From positions 62,001 to 126,000 of the forward strand of contig NZ_CP013126.1 in the NCBI RefSeq assembly GCF_001441165.1: a stretch of DNA of 64,000 nt, written 5' to 3'. Both the position numbers and the translations under genes were made by a program. Positions 45,842 to 56,085 of the stretch are shown here, in pieces. Source of the DNA: Acidipropionibacterium acidipropionici (GTDB taxonomy: Bacteria; Actinomycetota; Actinomycetes; Propionibacteriales; Propionibacteriaceae). Every line of letters starts with the position of its first letter. The first letter of the stretch is position 1. The notes beneath the pieces are model-generated. The model searched no databases, was not told where the DNA came from, and was given only the letters and a program-made list of their open reading frames with translations.

Positions 45842-48157
45842 TCACTTGACCTGATTGTTGAGGAAATACGTGACGATCTCGCCAGGGAGCGACGGGATCT
45901 GCCGCGGCGTCGAACCGTGCCGCAGCGAGTCTGTGGCCTGGATACCGGCCGCGACCGCATACCAGGCGCCCAGGGGGGAGGTGTCGGTGCGGGCGCCGCT
46001 GCGAACGAACCGGATGAACTCGGTGACGGTGAGCACGTCGGCGTCCCCGTGGCCGTTGGCGTCCCCGAGGATCGGGAACTGCTCGTCCCCCTCGGCGCTG
46101 TACTCGGTGCGGTGGTTCCACAGCCGGATGAGCCCGCCCTCGCCGTCACCGAAGTTCTCGATGCGGCCCTCGGTGCCGATGACGGTGTAGTTGCGCCAGT
46201 AGTCGGGGGTGTAGTGGCACTGCTCGTAGGAGGCGAAGACGCCGGACTCCATCCTCATGAGCATCATCGAGAGGTCCTCGACGTCGATGACCGGGTTGAG
46301 CCCCTTCTGGGTGAGCGGGGGCCAGTTGTCGTGGGAGAACCAGTCGACCATCAGGTCGTCGGTGTTGTCGCGGCGGTCGGAGACCTGGTTGTAGAGGGTC
46401 TGGCCGCCCATGGCCACGACGTCTGTGGTGTGGGAGTCGGCGAACCAGTGCATGACGTCGATGTCGTGGGCCGCCTTCTGGAGCAGGAGGCCGGTGCCGT
46501 GCTCGCGGGTGGCGTGCCAGTCCTTGAAGTAGTAGTCGCCGCCGTTGCCGACGAAGTGGCGGCACCAGATGGCCTTGACCTCGCCGATCCGCCCGGTGCG
46601 GATGAGGTCGCGCATCGAGCGGACGACGTTCATGTGGCGCATGTTGTGGCCGACGTAGAGCTTGGTGCCGGTTTCGTAGGCGGTGGTCAGGACGCGGGTG
46701 GCCGAGTCGAGGGTGATGGCCAGCGGCTTCTCCAGATAGACCGGGATGCCGGCCTCCAGCAGCGCGCAGGTGGCGTCGGCGTGAGTGTCGTCCGGAGAGG
46801 TGACGAAGGCGACGTCGACCCCGGCCTTGATGAGCCCGTCGACGTCGGGGCTGATGGAGATCTCGTCGGGGTCCTTCTTGAGCCGGGAGACGACCCGCTC
46901 GCGGGCCAGGTGGTGGGGCTCGGCGACGGCGGTGATCGCGCCGTTGTTCTCCTCGAGTTCGGAGTTCAGAGCGAGGCTGGCCCGGGCGCCGACCCCGACG
47001 ACCCCCACTCTGAGGGTGTCGGTGCGAAGCTGCGAGGGGACGGTGGTCGTCATTGTGGAGTGAGGTCCTTTCTCAAGTTCTGCTGTGACGAGATCGAGAT
47101 TCCGGAAAGGCACCGGCCGAGGGTCCGGAATGCCCAGGAGGGTGCCGGCGGCGGTGTGCAGGGCGACGGCCAGGGCACCCGAGACCGAGGCGGCCCAGCC
47201 GAGCCCGGAGACCTCCGCGGGAAGCGGCGGGGCGCCGACCGGGCGGTTGCTGATAAGCCGGGCGACGACACGGCGGATGGCCAGCAGGGAGGCCGGGGTC
47301 GGGCCCGTGATGACGATGAGGTCCGGATCGATGACGGCGGCCACTGAGCCGATGGCCACAGCCGCGCTCTCGACCCACTCGTCGGTGGGGCTGTCGAACT
47401 TGTCGAGGGGCTGGCCGAGGATGTCGCTCACCTCGCCGGCGTTCCACTGCCGGCCGTGGTGGACCCGCCCGCCCAGCACCAGGCCGGTGTTGAAGCCGCG
47501 GGTCATCTGCACCATGAGCAGGTCGGCGTCGGGGGCGATGGACCCGGCCTGGCGTCTGGCGGAGAACTCGCCGAGGGCCGCCATGTTGATGTCGTTGTCG
47601 ACGGCGACGGGGACCCCCAGCCGAGAGGAGATCTCGGCGGCCAGCGGCAGGCCGTTCCACTGCGGGACGAGGTCGCTGCGCTGGATGACGCCGTCGCCGT
47701 CGATGACGCCGGTGGTGGAGATGGCGATCTGGCGCAGGGCGCCGTGACCGGGGGCCTGGCGGCCCGCCGCCTCGGCGATCATCTCGCTCACCTCCGCCAG
47801 CCGTGCCTCGCGCTGCTGGGAGTGGATCGCAACGGTCCGGGCGGACAGGATCCCGCCGTGGATGGAGGCGACGACCACCAGGGCCGAGCTCACCAGGACG
47901 TCGGCGGCGACGATGATGCCCGCCGCGGGCTCGATCTCCCAGCTGGCCGCGGGGCGTCCGACGGCGTTCCCGGCACCGCCCTGCGACTGGCGGACGACGC
48001 CGTGCGATTCGAGGGCGCCCAGCAGGGAGATGACGGTCGGGCGGGAGAAACCGGTCTTCGTGACGAGGTCCCGGACGGTGGCGGGGCTCGTGTCGCGCAG
48101 CGCCGCGAGGACGACGTCGGCCCTGGCGCGCTTGGCCTCCTGATCGCTGCTGACCAT
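45842..48157 (-). CDS. in-frame fusion: ROK-family regulator with Gfo/Idh/MocA oxidoreductase
   Basis: A single open frame of 771 residues joins two proteins. Residues 1-about 368 are a ROK-type repressor: an N-terminal winged helix (V-R-D-L-V-T-K-T-G-F-S-R-P-T-V-I-S-L-L) and a sugar-kinase-like fold (V-D-N-D-I-N-M-A-A-L-G-E). Residues 369-771 are a Gfo/Idh/MocA sugar oxidoreductase (V-G-V-V-G-V-G-A-R-A, Y-L-E-K-P-L-A). An internal ATG at 47053, with AAAGGA 12 bases upstream, could start the oxidoreductase alone. In another frame a TGA overlaps that ATG, so stop loss, frameshift or a real fusion all remain possible. ATG at 48157 follows GGGAGGGG. Confidence 0.8.
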   Translation of the reverse strand: MVSSDQEAKRARADVVLAALRDTSPATVRDLVTKTGFSRPTVISLLGALESHGVVRQSQGGAGNAVGRPAASWEIEPAAGIIVAADVLVSSALVVVASIHGGILSARTVAIHSQQREARLAEVSEMIAEAAGRQAPGHGALRQIAISTTGVIDGDGVIQRSDLVPQWNGLPLAAEISSRLGVPVAVDNDINMAALGEFSARRQAGSIAPDADLLMVQMTRGFNTGLVLGGRVHHGRQWNAGEVSDILGQPLDKFDSPTDEWVESAAVAIGSVAAVIDPDLIVITGPTPASLLAIRRVVARLISNRPVGAPPLPAEVSGLGWAASVSGALAVALHTAAGTLLGIPDPRPVPFRNLDLVTAELEKGPHSTMTTTVPSQLRTDTLRVGVVGVGARASLALNSELEENNGAITAVAEPHHLARERVVSRLKKDPDEISISPDVDGLIKAGVDVAFVTSPDDTHADATCALLEAGIPVYLEKPLAITLDSATRVLTTAYETGTKLYVGHNMRHMNVVRSMRDLIRTGRIGEVKAIWCRHFVGNGGDYYFKDWHATREHGTGLLLQKAAHDIDVMHWFADSHTTDVVAMGGQTLYNQVSDRRDNTDDLMVDWFSHDNWPPLTQKGLNPVIDVEDLSMMLMRMESGVFASYEQCHYTPDYWRNYTVIGTEGRIENFGDGEGGLIRLWNHRTEYSAEGDEQFPILGDANGHGDADVLTVTEFIRFVRSGARTDTSPLGAWYAVAAGIQATDSLRHGSTPRQIPSLPGEIVTYFLNNQVK

Positions 48158-48200
48158 GGCCCCTCCCGGTGTCGAAGCTGAAACACGATGGTTACAAAAG

Positions 48201-48215
48201 CCCTTTTCGAAAGGG
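48201..48215. promoter_or_regulatory. candidate ROK operator upstream of the sugar operon
   Basis: CCCTTT-TCG-AAAGGG is a perfect palindrome in an A+T-rich patch 44 bases before the ROK start codon, next to a TTGAAA that could be a -35 box on the minus strand. ROK repressors often bind such palindromes at their own promoter, so autoregulation is a reasonable guess. Confidence 0.45.
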
Positions 48216-48317
48216 TCTTTCAAATGAACAGGTCCACTGTTAGCGAACGACGCGGAGTTTGTCAAGGCCCTGACCTGACGTCCCACCATCTGGTCGGGCC
48301 CGGGCATAATCAGCACT

Positions 48318-49769
48318 GTGGCTGTGAGTGTGTTCGACATCTTCAAGATCGGCATCGGGCCGTCGAGTTCCCACACGGTGGGGCCTATGAGGGCGGCCCG
48401 GGTCTTCGCGGGTGATGTGGCGTCGGATCCCCGGTACGAGGAGCTGACCCGGGTGCGGGCGCAACTCTTCGGATCCCTGGGGTCGACCGGCCACGGGCAC
48501 GGCTCGGAGGGGGCCGTGCTGCTGGGTCTGGAGGGCGAGGATCCCGCGACGGTGGACACCGACGCGATGCGCCCGCGTGAGGCGATGATCCGCACCTCGG
48601 GGCGGATCGCCCTCAATGCCGCACGGCCCGACGAGTCACTGGAGATCGGCTTCGACGCCGATGAGGATCTCGTTCTCTATCGCACCCGGTCGCTGCCCTT
48701 CCACCCGAACGGGATGATCTTCACGGCCTGGGCCGACGGCGACGTGGTCGCCGAGCGGACCTTCTACTCGATCGGCGGAGGCTTCGTCGTCGAGCACGGC
48801 GATGACGGGCATCCCGCTGTGGTGCCGGACTCCACCCCGGTGCCCTTCCCGTTCCGCACCGGGGCGCAGCTGCTGGAGCACTGCGTCGACAACCGCATGA
48901 GCATTCCCGAGGTGACGATGGCCAATGAGGTCTCGTTGCGGTCCGAGGATCCGGGGCGGGCCGAGGAGCGGGTGCGCGAGGGGCTGCTGCACATCTGGGA
49001 GGTGATGCACGGCTGTGTCGAGCGCGGGTGCTCCCGTTCGGGGGTGCTGCCGGGAGGGCTGCATGTGCGACGCCGGGCGATGAAGATGCATCACGATCTG
49101 GAGCGCCGCGAGCGGACCTCCCCGGACGAGGGGCCGTTCGGCTCGCTGGACTGGTTGACGGTGTGGGCGCTGGCGGTCAACGAGGAGAACGCTGCCGGCG
49201 GTCGGATCGTCACGGCGCCGACGAACGGGGCTGCCGGGATCGTTCCGGCGGCCCTCCACCTGGCGGTGAAGTATCTGGTGAGCGAGGGGGGTCCGGACTC
49301 GGGGACGCCTGGTGTGGACACCGGGGACGACAACGCGATCGTCGACTTCCTGCTCACGGCGGGGGCGATCGGGACGATCTTCCAGCAGTCGGCGTCGATC
49401 TCGGGGGCCGAGGTCGGCTGCCAGGGCGAGGTGGGAGTCGCCTGCTCGATGGCGGCCGCCGGCCTGGCACAGGTGATGGGCGCGACGGTGCATCAGGTGT
49501 GCAATGCCGCCGAGATCGGGCTGGAGCACCATCTGGGGCTGACCTGCGATCCGGTGGGCGGTCTGGTGCAGATCCCGTGCATCGAGCGGAACGCGGTGGG
49601 TGCGATCAAGGCGTTGACGGCGGCCCGGCTGGCCTGCGCGGGCGATGAGCAGCAGATCGTGAGCCTGGATCAGGTGATCCGCACGATGATGCAGACCGGC
49701 AAGGACATGAAGGTGAAGTACAAGGAGACCGCGCGGGGAGGTCTCGCCGTGAACATCGTCGAGTGCTAG
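48318..49769 (+). CDS. sdaA: L-serine ammonia-lyase, iron-sulfur type, single chain
   Basis: SdaA deaminates serine to pyruvate. The 483-residue protein combines the N-terminal domain ([13 protein letters not shown]) and the C-terminal catalytic domain with conserved Cys residues for an oxygen-sensitive [4Fe-4S] cluster ([25 protein letters not shown]). GTG at 48318 was used; GTG at 48324 is also plausible. It complements tdh-kbl in amino acid catabolism. The last codons (V-E-C-stop) are the start of a 31-base tandem repeat. Confidence 0.96.
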   Translation: MAVSVFDIFKIGIGPSSSHTVGPMRAARVFAGDVASDPRYEELTRVRAQLFGSLGSTGHGHGSEGAVLLGLEGEDPATVDTDAMRPREAMIRTSGRIALNAARPDESLEIGFDADEDLVLYRTRSLPFHPNGMIFTAWADGDVVAERTFYSIGGGFVVEHGDDGHPAVVPDSTPVPFPFRTGAQLLEHCVDNRMSIPEVTMANEVSLRSEDPGRAEERVREGLLHIWEVMHGCVERGCSRSGVLPGGLHVRRRAMKMHHDLERRERTSPDEGPFGSLDWLTVWALAVNEENAAGGRIVTAPTNGAAGIVPAALHLAVKYLVSEGGPDSGTPGVDTGDDNAIVDFLLTAGAIGTIFQQSASISGAEVGCQGEVGVACSMAAAGLAQVMGATVHQVCNAAEIGLEHHLGLTCDPVGGLVQIPCIERNAVGAIKALTAARLACAGDEQQIVSLDQVIRTMMQTGKDMKVKYKETARGGLAVNIVEC

Positions 49770-49896
49770 CAGCTCGGCGCATCAACACGTCGAGTGCTAG
49801 CAGCTCGGCGCATCAACACGTCGAGTGCTAGCAGCTCGGCGCATCAACACGTCGAGTGCTAGCAGCTCGGCGCATCAACACGTCGAGTGCTAGCAC
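49758..49896. repeat. 31-base tandem repeat, four full copies plus a partial
   Basis: Four identical 31-base units (49758-49788, 49789-49819, 49820-49850, 49851-49881) are followed by a partial copy from 49882. Each unit begins GTCGAGTGCTAGCAGCTCGG. In the first unit the opening bases are the final Val-Glu-Cys codons and stop of sdaA. The array ends just before the ribosome site of the next gene. There are no variable spacers, so it is not CRISPR. Confidence 0.95.
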
Positions 49897-49909
49897 GGGA
49901 GCGACAGCA

Positions 49910-50749
49910 TTGAAGATCACACATCTGGGCACCGGCGCAGCTGAGCGAATCCCTGCCCTGTTCTGCCAGGACGAGCTGTGTACCCATGCTCGGGAGGCCG
50001 GAGGCAAAGACATCCGCACTCAGGCCCAGGCACTGGTCGACGACACCGTGCTGCTGGATTTCGGCGGCGACTCATATCTCCATTCCATGCGGTATGGGTT
50101 GAACCTGGCACGGATTCCGGTGCTTCTGGTGACCCATTGGCATTCCGACCACTTCTATGGGGAGGACCTCGCCTACCGCCTCCCCGACTACGCCAACAAC
50201 ATCGAAGATGCCCTCGACGTCTACGGCACCAGGACAGTCGAGGAGTTCTTCGATCGCGCACTGCACCTGGAGGAAGCGGAGGAGACTCCGAGACTGCGGT
50301 TCCACACGGTTTCCGGCGGGGATTCCTTCTCCGTTCTCGACGGGAGATTCACCGTTCACGTCTTCGAGGCGACCCATGGACATCGCAACGGAGACTGCGT
50401 CTTCTACGGGATGGATGACGGCGACAAGGCCCTGCTGTACGCCCACGACACCGGACCGTTCACCGAGACAAGCTGGCAGCAGATCGCTGATGCAGGCGTG
50501 CGCTATGACTACGTGTCGCTGGACTGCACCGGCGGATACACCCACAGTGGTATGTCCATCCACATGTCCTTGCCTCGAAACGCCGAGGTCCGGGATCGCC
50601 TGTTGGAAATGGGTCTCGCCGACGACCGCACGATCTTCGTGGCCAACCACTTCTCCCACAACTGCGGGTCAACCCATGAACAGCTCGTCGAGCACGCGGC
50701 ACCGATGGGGTTCCGCGTCGCCTTCGACGGCATGTCGACGGAGTTCTGA
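49910..50749 (+). CDS. metallo-beta-lactamase-fold hydrolase
   Basis: The 279-residue protein begins M-K-I-T-H-L-G-T-G-A-A-E-R-I-P-A-L-F-C and carries the two-metal motif T-H-W-H-S-D-H-F, later V-F-E-A-T-H-G-H and Y-A-H-D-T-G metal ligands, and a C-terminal N-H-F-S-H-N. It resembles PhnP-like and related cyclic-phosphodiesterase MBL proteins, but the substrate is not certain. TTG at 49910 follows GGGAG at 8 bases; earlier in-frame codons lie within the tandem repeat and are not used. The HAD gene starts two bases after its stop, suggesting a shared pathway. The region looks less G+C-rich than its neighbours. Confidence 0.85.
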   Translation: MKITHLGTGAAERIPALFCQDELCTHAREAGGKDIRTQAQALVDDTVLLDFGGDSYLHSMRYGLNLARIPVLLVTHWHSDHFYGEDLAYRLPDYANNIEDALDVYGTRTVEEFFDRALHLEEAEETPRLRFHTVSGGDSFSVLDGRFTVHVFEATHGHRNGDCVFYGMDDGDKALLYAHDTGPFTETSWQQIADAGVRYDYVSLDCTGGYTHSGMSIHMSLPRNAEVRDRLLEMGLADDRTIFVANHFSHNCGSTHEQLVEHAAPMGFRVAFDGMSTEF

Positions 50750-50750
50750 G

Positions 50751-51437
50751 GTGGCCACAATTCTGTCCTCGTCCGCTCTCAGCGAGGCTGTCAGTCTGCT
50801 CCGGAATGCTGACGCGGTGCTGTTCGACTTCAACGGCACGCTCAGCCTCGACGAAGAGATCCTCGAGCGGTCCTATGTGGCTGCGCTGACCGCTCTGGGA
50901 CTGCCAGCGATGGGTCCCGGTGAGTACGCGGGGCTGATGGGCCGGAGTGAACTCGACATCTGTCAGGCACTGTTGGCGGCCCGCGAGGGTTCAGCCGGCA
51001 GAGACGAGTTGCTCGACCTCCTCACGGCGTCATACCTGGAGAACTGTCGGGAGCACTCCCCGGTACCGGAATCGCATCGGCGTCTGGTGGAGCGTCTGGT
51101 CGACCGCGGCACGGTCTGTGCCGTCGTCACAGGGACGATCCGGCCAATGGTGGAACCGGTGCTCGCGCGCACTGGGCTGATCCCGGTGCTTGGATGCGTG
51201 GTGACCATCGAGGACATTGAGCACGGAAAGCCGGATCCCGAGGGTTTTCTGCTCGCCCGACGCCTGCTCGACCTTTCCGAGGAAGCAGCCTGTGTCGTCG
51301 TGGAAGACTCCCGCTCCGGTATCGAGGCAGCTTCGCGCGCCGGGATGTCCTCGATCGTGGTGAACCCCGGGCTCCCGGGCGCCTCGGTCGCCGTGCCGTC
51401 TCTGTCCGCCCTCAGCCAGGCCTGGATCGACCAGTGA
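50751..51437 (+). CDS. HAD-superfamily hydrolase with Asn in motif I
   Basis: The 228-residue protein is a beta-phosphoglucomutase/phosphatase-like HAD enzyme: motif I V-L-F-D-F-N-G-T-L, motif II V-V-T-G-T, motif III Lys in H-G-K-P-D-P-E-G, and motif IV V-V-V-E-D-S-R-S-G-I-E-A-A. The nucleophile Asp is present, but the usual second Asp of D-x-D is Asn, so acid/base catalysis may be altered. GTG at 50751 lies two bases after the MBL stop. The MBL and HAD pair probably processes one phosphorylated metabolite. Confidence 0.88.
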   Translation: MATILSSSALSEAVSLLRNADAVLFDFNGTLSLDEEILERSYVAALTALGLPAMGPGEYAGLMGRSELDICQALLAAREGSAGRDELLDLLTASYLENCREHSPVPESHRRLVERLVDRGTVCAVVTGTIRPMVEPVLARTGLIPVLGCVVTIEDIEHGKPDPEGFLLARRLLDLSEEAACVVVEDSRSGIEAASRAGMSSIVVNPGLPGASVAVPSLSALSQAWIDQ

Positions 51438-51470
51438 CGCCTTGGCAGCGTTGGCGTCCAGGCGAGCAGG

Positions 51471-52019
51471 TCACCTTCTGATCTCCACGCCTTGGAACGG
51501 CGTCATCTCCCCGGTCTCCCAGTCGCGTCGGAGCATGGCGTACGCCACCGAGTCGGCCGCCTCACCGCCGGGAACCGGCCAGCCCTGCCGGTAGTGGGCC
51601 TCCTTGACCCACCCGCACTTCTCGAAGGTGCGGCGCATGGCGATGTTGTCGTGACGCGTCTGCCCCTCGAACCGGTCCGCCCGGATCTCCTCGAACACGT
51701 GTCGGGTCACCGCACCAAGACACGGAGCCCCCAGGCCGCGGCCACGGAACCGTTCCTCCAACCTGAGGTCAAGCATGGGAGTTGGATCGCTGAGATCCTC
51801 CAGCCGCGTGAACCCGATTCTGCCGAGCTCTGGATGGACCAGCCAGAAGGACCTGTGGTCGGCGTCATCGTAGATCCCTGATTCCATCCGCGATTCCATC
51901 TCGCGGACGCTCGGGGTCCCCCCGACATGGAACGGGAAGGGGTTGCCGGTCATGAAGGCGACGAGACCGCGTCGATCTGCCGACGTCGTGAGGTCGAGGC
52001 GCTCAAGGTCAACTTCCAT
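51471..52019 (-). CDS. GNAT family N-acetyltransferase
   Basis: The 182-residue protein is RimJ/RimL-like, with the acetyl-CoA loop E-E-R-F-R-G-R-G-L-G-A-P (Q/R-x-x-G-x-G/A) near residue 100 and N-I-A-M-R-R-T-F-E-K-C-G-W-V-K-E at the C-terminal edge. The acceptor is unknown. ATG at 52019 starts the conserved fold; its ribosome site is weak. It is convergent with the HAD gene and divergent from the MFS transporter. Confidence 0.88.
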   Translation of the reverse strand: MEVDLERLDLTTSADRRGLVAFMTGNPFPFHVGGTPSVREMESRMESGIYDDADHRSFWLVHPELGRIGFTRLEDLSDPTPMLDLRLEERFRGRGLGAPCLGAVTRHVFEEIRADRFEGQTRHDNIAMRRTFEKCGWVKEAHYRQGWPVPGGEAADSVAYAMLRRDWETGEMTPFQGVEIRR

Positions 52020-52123
52020 GCCCGGCAACGCTACCGGCCATGGGCGACCGCGTCCGCGATCGGCGTAGTTGGGAGACGGCCAGGACGATTGACGCCCGGG
52101 CGTCCGCGCTGAAGCCTTGTCGG

Positions 52124-53665
52124 GTGCCCGATCACTACAGTTCGCGTCAGACACCTGCCGAGGAGATCCGGCCGTGGCCGTCCCTGTGGGCGATGCTCAT
52201 CGGCTTCTTCATGATCCTCATCGACACCACCATCGTGTCGGTGGCCAATCCGTCGATCCAGCGCGGTCTGGGCACCTCGACCACTGGCGTCCTGTGGGTC
52301 ACCAGCTCATATCTGCTGGCCTACGCGGTGCCGCTGCTGGTCACCGGCCGACTGGGCGACCGCTTCGGCCCCAGGCGGGTCTTCCTCATCGGGTTGACGA
52401 TCTTCACCCTGGCCTCGCTGTGGTGCGGCCTGTCGAATCTGCTGCCCGGATCCGGCATCACCAACCTCATCGTCGCCCGAGCCGTCCAGGGGCTGGGCGC
52501 CGCGGTGATGTCCCCCCAGCCGATGGCCGTCCTCACCCGCACCTTCCCCCGCGAGAGCCGGGGAGGGGCGATGGCACTGTGGGGAGCGACAGCAGGGGTC
52601 GGCACCCTCATCGGACCGATCCTCGGCGGCGTCCTGGTGGACTGGCTCGGCTGGGAGTGGATCTTCTTCGTCAACGTACCGATCGGTTTGGTCGGATTCC
52701 TCCTGGTCACCCGGCTTGTGCCGCACCTGGAGCTGCACTCCCACCACTTCGACTGGCTCGGGGTGGTGATCTCCGGAGTCGCGATGTTCCTCATCGTCTT
52801 CAGCCTTCAGGAGGGCAACTCGTACCACTGGAACGCCTGGGTTTGGTCGGGGATCGGGGCCGGCGTCGTCGTCATGGGCCTGTTCCTGTGGTGGCAGGCC
52901 GTCAATCGGAACGAGCCGCTGCTGCCGCTGAACCTCTTCAGGGACCGCAATTTCTCCCTGGCCAATATCGCCATCGCCACCGTGGGATTCGCCGTCACCG
53001 CACTGTTCGTCCCACTCATCTACTACTTCCAGCTCGTCCACGACATGACCCCCACCCAGTCCGCGCTCATGACGGCGCCGTCGTCGGTCCTCGGCCTCGT
53101 CCTGGCCGCTCCCGCCGGCCGGCTGACAGACCGTGTCCACCCGGCCCTGCTCGCCGGGCCCGGAATCCTGCTGATGTCGGGCGGGATGGGGCTGTACTCG
53201 GCGATGATGTCGGCCACCATCGAGTGGTGGTGGCTGCTGATCCCCTCGGTCGTCATGGGGGTCGGCAGCGCCTTCGTGTGGGGGCCGATCTCCACCACCG
53301 CCAACCGCAATCTGCCCCTGCACCAGGCTGGTGCGGGTGCCGGCGTCTACAACGCCACCCGGCAGCTCGGATCGGTGATCGGCTCGGCCGCGATCGCGGC
53401 CCTGATGGCCAGCCGGATCGGCAGCGAGCTGTCCGCGGCGACCGGAGGCGCGCGGGGCGGGAGCGCCATGGCGGGCGCGGCCGCCGAGCTGCCCGCCTTC
53501 CTGAAGGCGCCGTTCACCACCGCGATGGCGCAGACCCTCCTGCTCCCCGCGGTCGTGGTGCTGATCGGTGCGATCTGCGCCTTCGCCTTCGGCAAGCCGG
53601 CATTCATGGGATCCGGGGCGGACGGCGAGTCCGCCTCGCCGACCTCCAGAACGGCGTCCCACTAG
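52124..53665 (+). CDS. MFS transporter, DHA2 (EmrB/QacA) family
   Basis: The 513-residue membrane protein has about 14 predicted helices, the DHA2 starting pattern M-I-L-I-D-T-T-I-V-S-V-A-N-P, the loop motif G-R-L-G-D-R-F-G-P-R-R-V-F and the antiporter motif W-G-A-T-A-G-V-G-T-L-I-G-P-I-L-G-G. It is a proton-driven multidrug or metabolite exporter. GTG at 52124 gives a short cytosolic N-terminus; no good ribosome site is seen, so the start is tentative. Confidence 0.92.
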   Translation: MPDHYSSRQTPAEEIRPWPSLWAMLIGFFMILIDTTIVSVANPSIQRGLGTSTTGVLWVTSSYLLAYAVPLLVTGRLGDRFGPRRVFLIGLTIFTLASLWCGLSNLLPGSGITNLIVARAVQGLGAAVMSPQPMAVLTRTFPRESRGGAMALWGATAGVGTLIGPILGGVLVDWLGWEWIFFVNVPIGLVGFLLVTRLVPHLELHSHHFDWLGVVISGVAMFLIVFSLQEGNSYHWNAWVWSGIGAGVVVMGLFLWWQAVNRNEPLLPLNLFRDRNFSLANIAIATVGFAVTALFVPLIYYFQLVHDMTPTQSALMTAPSSVLGLVLAAPAGRLTDRVHPALLAGPGILLMSGGMGLYSAMMSATIEWWWLLIPSVVMGVGSAFVWGPISTTANRNLPLHQAGAGAGVYNATRQLGSVIGSAAIAALMASRIGSELSAATGGARGGSAMAGAAAELPAFLKAPFTTAMAQTLLLPAVVVLIGAICAFAFGKPAFMGSGADGESASPTSRTASH

Positions 53666-53714
53666 GGGCGCCGCGGACTTGAGGTACGTATGTCGAGATG
53701 AGGCCGGGGGCGCC

Positions 53715-53744
53715 TTACGCGGATCCGGAGTTTCCGGCTATGCT
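53715..53744 (+). promoter_or_regulatory. possible promoter of the MsiK-type ATPase gene
   Basis: TTACGC (53715-53720) and TATGCT (53739-53744) lie 18 bases apart, with the start codon about 110 bases downstream. The -35 match is weak, so this is a candidate only. Confidence 0.35.
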
Positions 53745-53857
53745 CATGATCGGTTCGAGCGACCGTACATCGCCGAGAACCGGGGAATCCCCTCGGGCAT
53801 CCCCCTTCCACAACGGATCGTCGGGCACGTACCTGCCCGTGGAAAGGAACAGCCGTC

Positions 53858-54955
<1,098 letters not shown>

Positions 54956-54977
54956 CCCGCATCACGGATTGAGCTGA

Positions 54978-55011
54978 ACGTCGCCCCCGGGCCTGTGCCC
55001 GGGGGCGACGT
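54978..55011 (+). terminator. rho-independent terminator after the ATPase gene
   Basis: A perfect 15-base stem (54978-54992 with 54997-55011) has a 4-base CTGT loop, begins 22 bases after the stop and is followed by a T-rich stretch. This is the clearest terminator in the window. Confidence 0.93.
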
Positions 55012-55058
55012 CTGTCTGTATCTCTTTCCCCGACGTGTCTGGCACCGGCCGACTGCGA

Positions 55059-55123
55059 TTCTCGACGAGACCGGGGCAGATACTCATCGATCCTCGCCCC
55101 AGCGGCACTGGTCTCGTCGAGAA
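55059..55123. repeat. palindrome family 2, copy 1, over the 3' end of the second nuclease-like gene
   Basis: Arms TTCTCGACGAGACC (55059-55072) and its complement (55110-55123) enclose 37 bases; GGGGC and GCCCC inside can extend the pairing. A 23-base stretch from ACTGCGATTCTCGACGAGAC recurs at 58363-58385. The stop codon of the nuclease-like gene lies inside the element, so the right arm encodes its final residues. Confidence 0.8.
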
Positions 55124-55998
55124 GTGCGAATTCGCTGAGGAGCCATCTGCGAGCGGATGAGATCGAGCACGCCGTCAGGGTCCTGAGTGATCATGCTGGG
55201 AGTCAGCGTCACGACGGTCCACCCTGCTCGCATGAAGTCCGAGACTCTTCGGGTGTCGCGTTCCAGGGCCTCGGCGCCGCTGTGGAACTCGACGCTGTTC
55301 ACCTCGATGATGATGCCATGCTCCACCAGAGCCACGTCCGGCGTCATCGACAGCCCATCTCCCAGATAGATGGTCGGATTGCCCGTCCAGCCGTCGATGC
55401 CGGCTCGTCGCAGGAGACGGTGAAGGTTGAGTTCTGCCACCGACCAGGGGTTGCCGGCGAGATCGGCGAGGATCGCCGATGAGCGTCGACCCAGCCACGA
55501 GTTGTTCGGCAGCATCGATGCGGCTTCGGCCAGGGTTTTCCGGGTGACCCATCCCTCCCTGATCACTTCGCAGGCCGTCGCCAGATCGCCGAGTGCTGCG
55601 CAGAGAATGACGGAGATCTCGTCCACCGTGCACGACCCGGTGTTCGTTCCGATGACCAGGTCACGGGGAAGGGTGGTGCGGATGTACTTGACCCGTGCCG
55701 TGCTGCGCCGGGGGCCAGGACTGAAGACGTGGACGGGCATGGTCGGGTCCAGACCCCGGGTGCTCCACAGTGCCGCCCTGCCGGCGACCGGGAGATCAGG
55801 TTCTGCACAGTGCACCGCGCAGACCCAGGCTCTGGGATCCTCGGCGAGTTGTGCAGGCATGACAACTCGGGGGGCCACCGGAGCGCCGCGGACCAGGACC
55901 CCCTGGCTGAGCGCGTAGCGGATTTCCGGACTCCTGGATTCGGCGGCGGTCAGCAGTGTGACCCCCGTCGGCAGGTTCTCGAGAGTGTTCTCCCTCAC
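55084..55998 (-). CDS. orphan DUF559/Vsr-like nuclease-domain protein
   Basis: The 304-residue protein has a poorly defined N-terminal half and a C-terminal Vsr/DUF559-like domain (about residues 205-290): T-P-D-V-A-L-V-E-H-G-I-I-I-E-V-N-S-V-E-F-H, then R-R-V-S-D-F-M-R-A-G-W-T-V-V. The Asp, Glu and Glu/His pattern fits a PD-(D/E)xK nuclease. It is related in type to the gene at 1497 but clearly diverged. No methylase or toxin partner is adjacent. Its last codons lie within a palindrome whose sequence recurs at 58362. The ATG start at 55998 is the longest frame. Confidence 0.65.
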   Translation of the reverse strand: MRENTLENLPTGVTLLTAAESRSPEIRYALSQGVLVRGAPVAPRVVMPAQLAEDPRAWVCAVHCAEPDLPVAGRAALWSTRGLDPTMPVHVFSPGPRRSTARVKYIRTTLPRDLVIGTNTGSCTVDEISVILCAALGDLATACEVIREGWVTRKTLAEAASMLPNNSWLGRRSSAILADLAGNPWSVAELNLHRLLRRAGIDGWTGNPTIYLGDGLSMTPDVALVEHGIIIEVNSVEFHSGAEALERDTRRVSDFMRAGWTVVTLTPSMITQDPDGVLDLIRSQMAPQRIRTSRRDQCRWGEDR

Positions 55999-56085
55999 AT
56001 CCCAGTTCTAGGGGCCGAACCGGGGAATCGTCAGTTGTCCACATGGCAGTTCTCCCGACATGGTTTTCCACAGGTCGGAGGCTTG

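Noticed and set aside
49758-49896. Tandem 31-base repeats as a CRISPR array
   Set aside because: The units abut with no spacers and no cas genes are present.
49758-49896. GAGTGCTA in each tandem repeat as CIRCE half-sites
   Set aside because: No TTAGCACTC partner occurs at the nine-base spacing.
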